Source: Streptomyces speibonae (GTDB taxonomy: Bacteria > Actinomycetota > Actinomycetes > Streptomycetales > Streptomycetaceae). Taken from it: 5,861 nt of DNA. A program made the translations under genes and the position numbers. Below, one piece after another: positions 4,649 to 5,861 of this stretch; position 1 is the first letter of the stretch; each line of letters begins with the position of its first letter. The stretch is taken from assembly GCA_000715605.1 (NCBI GenBank), contig KL568614.1, forward strand, positions 8,283 through 14,143, in the 5' to 3' direction. The notes under the pieces were generated by a model. The model made no database searches. It was not told where the DNA came from and saw only the letters and a list, made by a program, of their open reading frames with translations.

Positions 4649-5861
4649 GTGGGACAGCCCACCCCTGCCCCCAGCGACGACGACTGGTGGCGCTCCGCCG
4701 TCATCTACCAGGTGTACGTCCGCAGCTTCGCCGACGGCGACGGCGACGGCACCGGCGACCTCGCGGGCGTCCGGTCCCGCCTCGCCCACCTCGCCGAACT
4801 CGGCGTCGACGCCCTGTGGTTCAACCCCTGGTACCTGTCCCCGATGAAGGACGGCGGCTACGACGTCGCCGACTACCGGGTGATCGACCCCGCGTTCGGC
4901 ACCCTCGCCGAGGCGGAGAAGCTCATCGCCGAGGCACGCGAACTGGGCATCCGCACCCTCGTCGACATCGTGCCCAACCACGTCTCCGACCAGCACCCCT
5001 GGTTCCGGGCGGCGCTCGCGGGCGGCGCGGAACGGGAACTGTTCCACTTCCGCCCCGGCCGCGGCGCCCACGGCGAACTCCCCCCGAACGACTGGCAGTC
5101 CGAGTTCGGCGGCCCCGCCTGGACCAGACTGCCCGACGGCGACTGGTACCTCCACCTGTTCGCACCCGAACAGCCCGACCTCAACTGGGCGCACCCCGCC
5201 GTCCGCCAGGAGCACGAGGACATCCTGCGCTTCTGGTTCGAGCGCGGCGTGGCCGGCGTGCGCATCGACTCCGCCGCGCTGCCGGCCAAGGACCCCCTGC
5301 TGCCGGACTTCGTGCCCGGCCGCGACCCGCACCCCTACGTCGACCGTGACGAGCTCCACGACATCTACCGGAGCTGGCGGGCCGTCGCCGACGAGTACGG
5401 CGCCGTGTTCGTCGGCGAGGTCTGGCTCCCCGACACCGAGCGCTTCACCCGCTACCTGCGCCCCGACGAACTGCACACCGCGTTCAACTTCTCCTTCATG
5501 ACCTGCCCCTGGGAGGCGGCGCGGCTGCGCGCCGCCATCGACGAGACGCTGGCCGAGCACGCCCCCGTCGGCGCCCCCGCCACGTGGGTGCTGTGCAACC
5601 ACGACATCACCCGCACGGTCACCCGCTACGGCCGCGCCGACACCGGCTTCGACTTCGCCACCAAGGCCTTCGGCACCCCGGCCGACCTCGCCCTCGGCAC
5701 TCGCCGCGCCCGCGCCGCCGCCCTGCTCTCCCTCGCCCTGCCCGGCGCCGTCTACGTCTACCAGGGCGAGGAACTCGGCCTGCCCGAGGCGGACATCCCC
5801 CTCGACCGCATCCAGGACCCCATGCACGCCCGCTCCGGGGGCACCGACCCGGGACGCGACG
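4649..5861 (+). CDS. GH13 alpha-glucosidase, cytoplasmic (3' truncated by the window)
   Basis: The frame opens at GTG 4649, 8 nt after AAAGG (4636-4640), and is still open at the right edge after 404 codons; relatives have about 530-570 residues, so the end of the catalytic barrel and domain C are missing. It has no signal peptide, so it acts in the cytoplasm on imported sugar. GH13 landmarks appear in order: AVIYQVYVRSFAD (17-29), a calcium-loop-like DGDGDGTGD (29-37), DGGYDVADY (68-76), region I DIVPNH (106-111), region V QPDLNW (175-180), region II VRIDSA with Arg205 and nucleophile Asp207, region III VGEVW with acid/base Glu257, and region IV NHD with Asp319. The set is complete, so the enzyme should be active. 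The pattern DGGYDVADYR plus DPMHARSG fits the oligo-1,6-/alpha-glucosidase branch common in actinomycetes (probably GH13_30). Residue 208, after the nucleophile, is Ser rather than the Val of isomaltases, which favours alpha-1,4 over alpha-1,6 linkages. Trehalose synthase or sucrose-cleaving relatives are less likely alternatives. Confidence 0.95.
   Translation, partial: MGQPTPAPSDDDWWRSAVIYQVYVRSFADGDGDGTGDLAGVRSRLAHLAELGVDALWFNPWYLSPMKDGGYDVADYRVIDPAFGTLAEAEKLIAEARELGIRTLVDIVPNHVSDQHPWFRAALAGGAERELFHFRPGRGAHGELPPNDWQSEFGGPAWTRLPDGDWYLHLFAPEQPDLNWAHPAVRQEHEDILRFWFERGVAGVRIDSAALPAKDPLLPDFVPGRDPHPYVDRDELHDIYRSWRAVADEYGAVFVGEVWLPDTERFTRYLRPDELHTAFNFSFMTCPWEAARLRAAIDETLAEHAPVGAPATWVLCNHDITRTVTRYGRADTGFDFATKAFGTPADLALGTRRARAAALLSLALPGAVYVYQGEELGLPEADIPLDRIQDPMHARSGGTDPGRD

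Noticed and set aside
4586..5827. Long open reading frame on the - strand opposite the glucosidase
   Set aside because: The + strand encodes a GH13 enzyme with all catalytic motifs in order. The antisense frame is a low-complexity Gly/Val/Ala/Glu-rich product of the GC-rich codon bias, with no recognisable family.

Overview
The window looks like chromosomal DNA from a Streptomyces or close actinomycete relative. GC content is very high, nearly every third codon position is G or C, GTG starts are used, and the proteins resemble the Streptomyces MalR/MalEFG type of maltose and alpha-glucoside uptake system. All genes lie on the + strand. I see no mobile element, CRISPR array, tRNA or rRNA.

Layout: (1) 2-235 is the 3' end of an unrecognised gene, followed by a possible weak terminator. 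(2) 236-318 is a short control region dense in TTGCG half-sites, including a perfect 19-bp palindrome. It leads without a visible ribosome binding site into a LacI-family repressor (319-1314). (3) 1315-1450 is a second control region with a likely promoter in an AT-rich patch, two more TTGCG-like half-sites, an inverted repeat, and an imperfect tandem duplication that carries two Shine-Dalgarno-like stretches. (4) 1451-4611 is a tight ABC importer operon: a lipoprotein sugar-binding protein, a MalF-type permease after a 3-nt gap, and a MalG-type permease overlapping it by 4 nt. (5) From 4649 to the right edge runs a cytoplasmic GH13 alpha-glucosidase, cut off by the window end after 404 codons.

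The genes fit one pathway. The lipoprotein captures an oligosaccharide outside the cell (maltose, malto-oligosaccharides or another alpha-glucoside), the two permeases carry it in, and the GH13 enzyme hydrolyses it to glucose. The repressor probably senses the sugar and controls both itself and the operon through the shared half-sites. No ATPase is encoded here. Many Streptomyces sugar importers of this class borrow the shared ATPase MsiK, so this one probably does too.

Overall this is an ordinary carbohydrate-uptake locus. I found no convincing new biological system. The parts worth a second look are cis-acting: the half-site array at the regulator's promoter, its probable leaderless mRNA, and the duplicated, possibly structured leader of the binding-protein gene. 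The serine next to the catalytic nucleophile of the glucosidase is also of interest.
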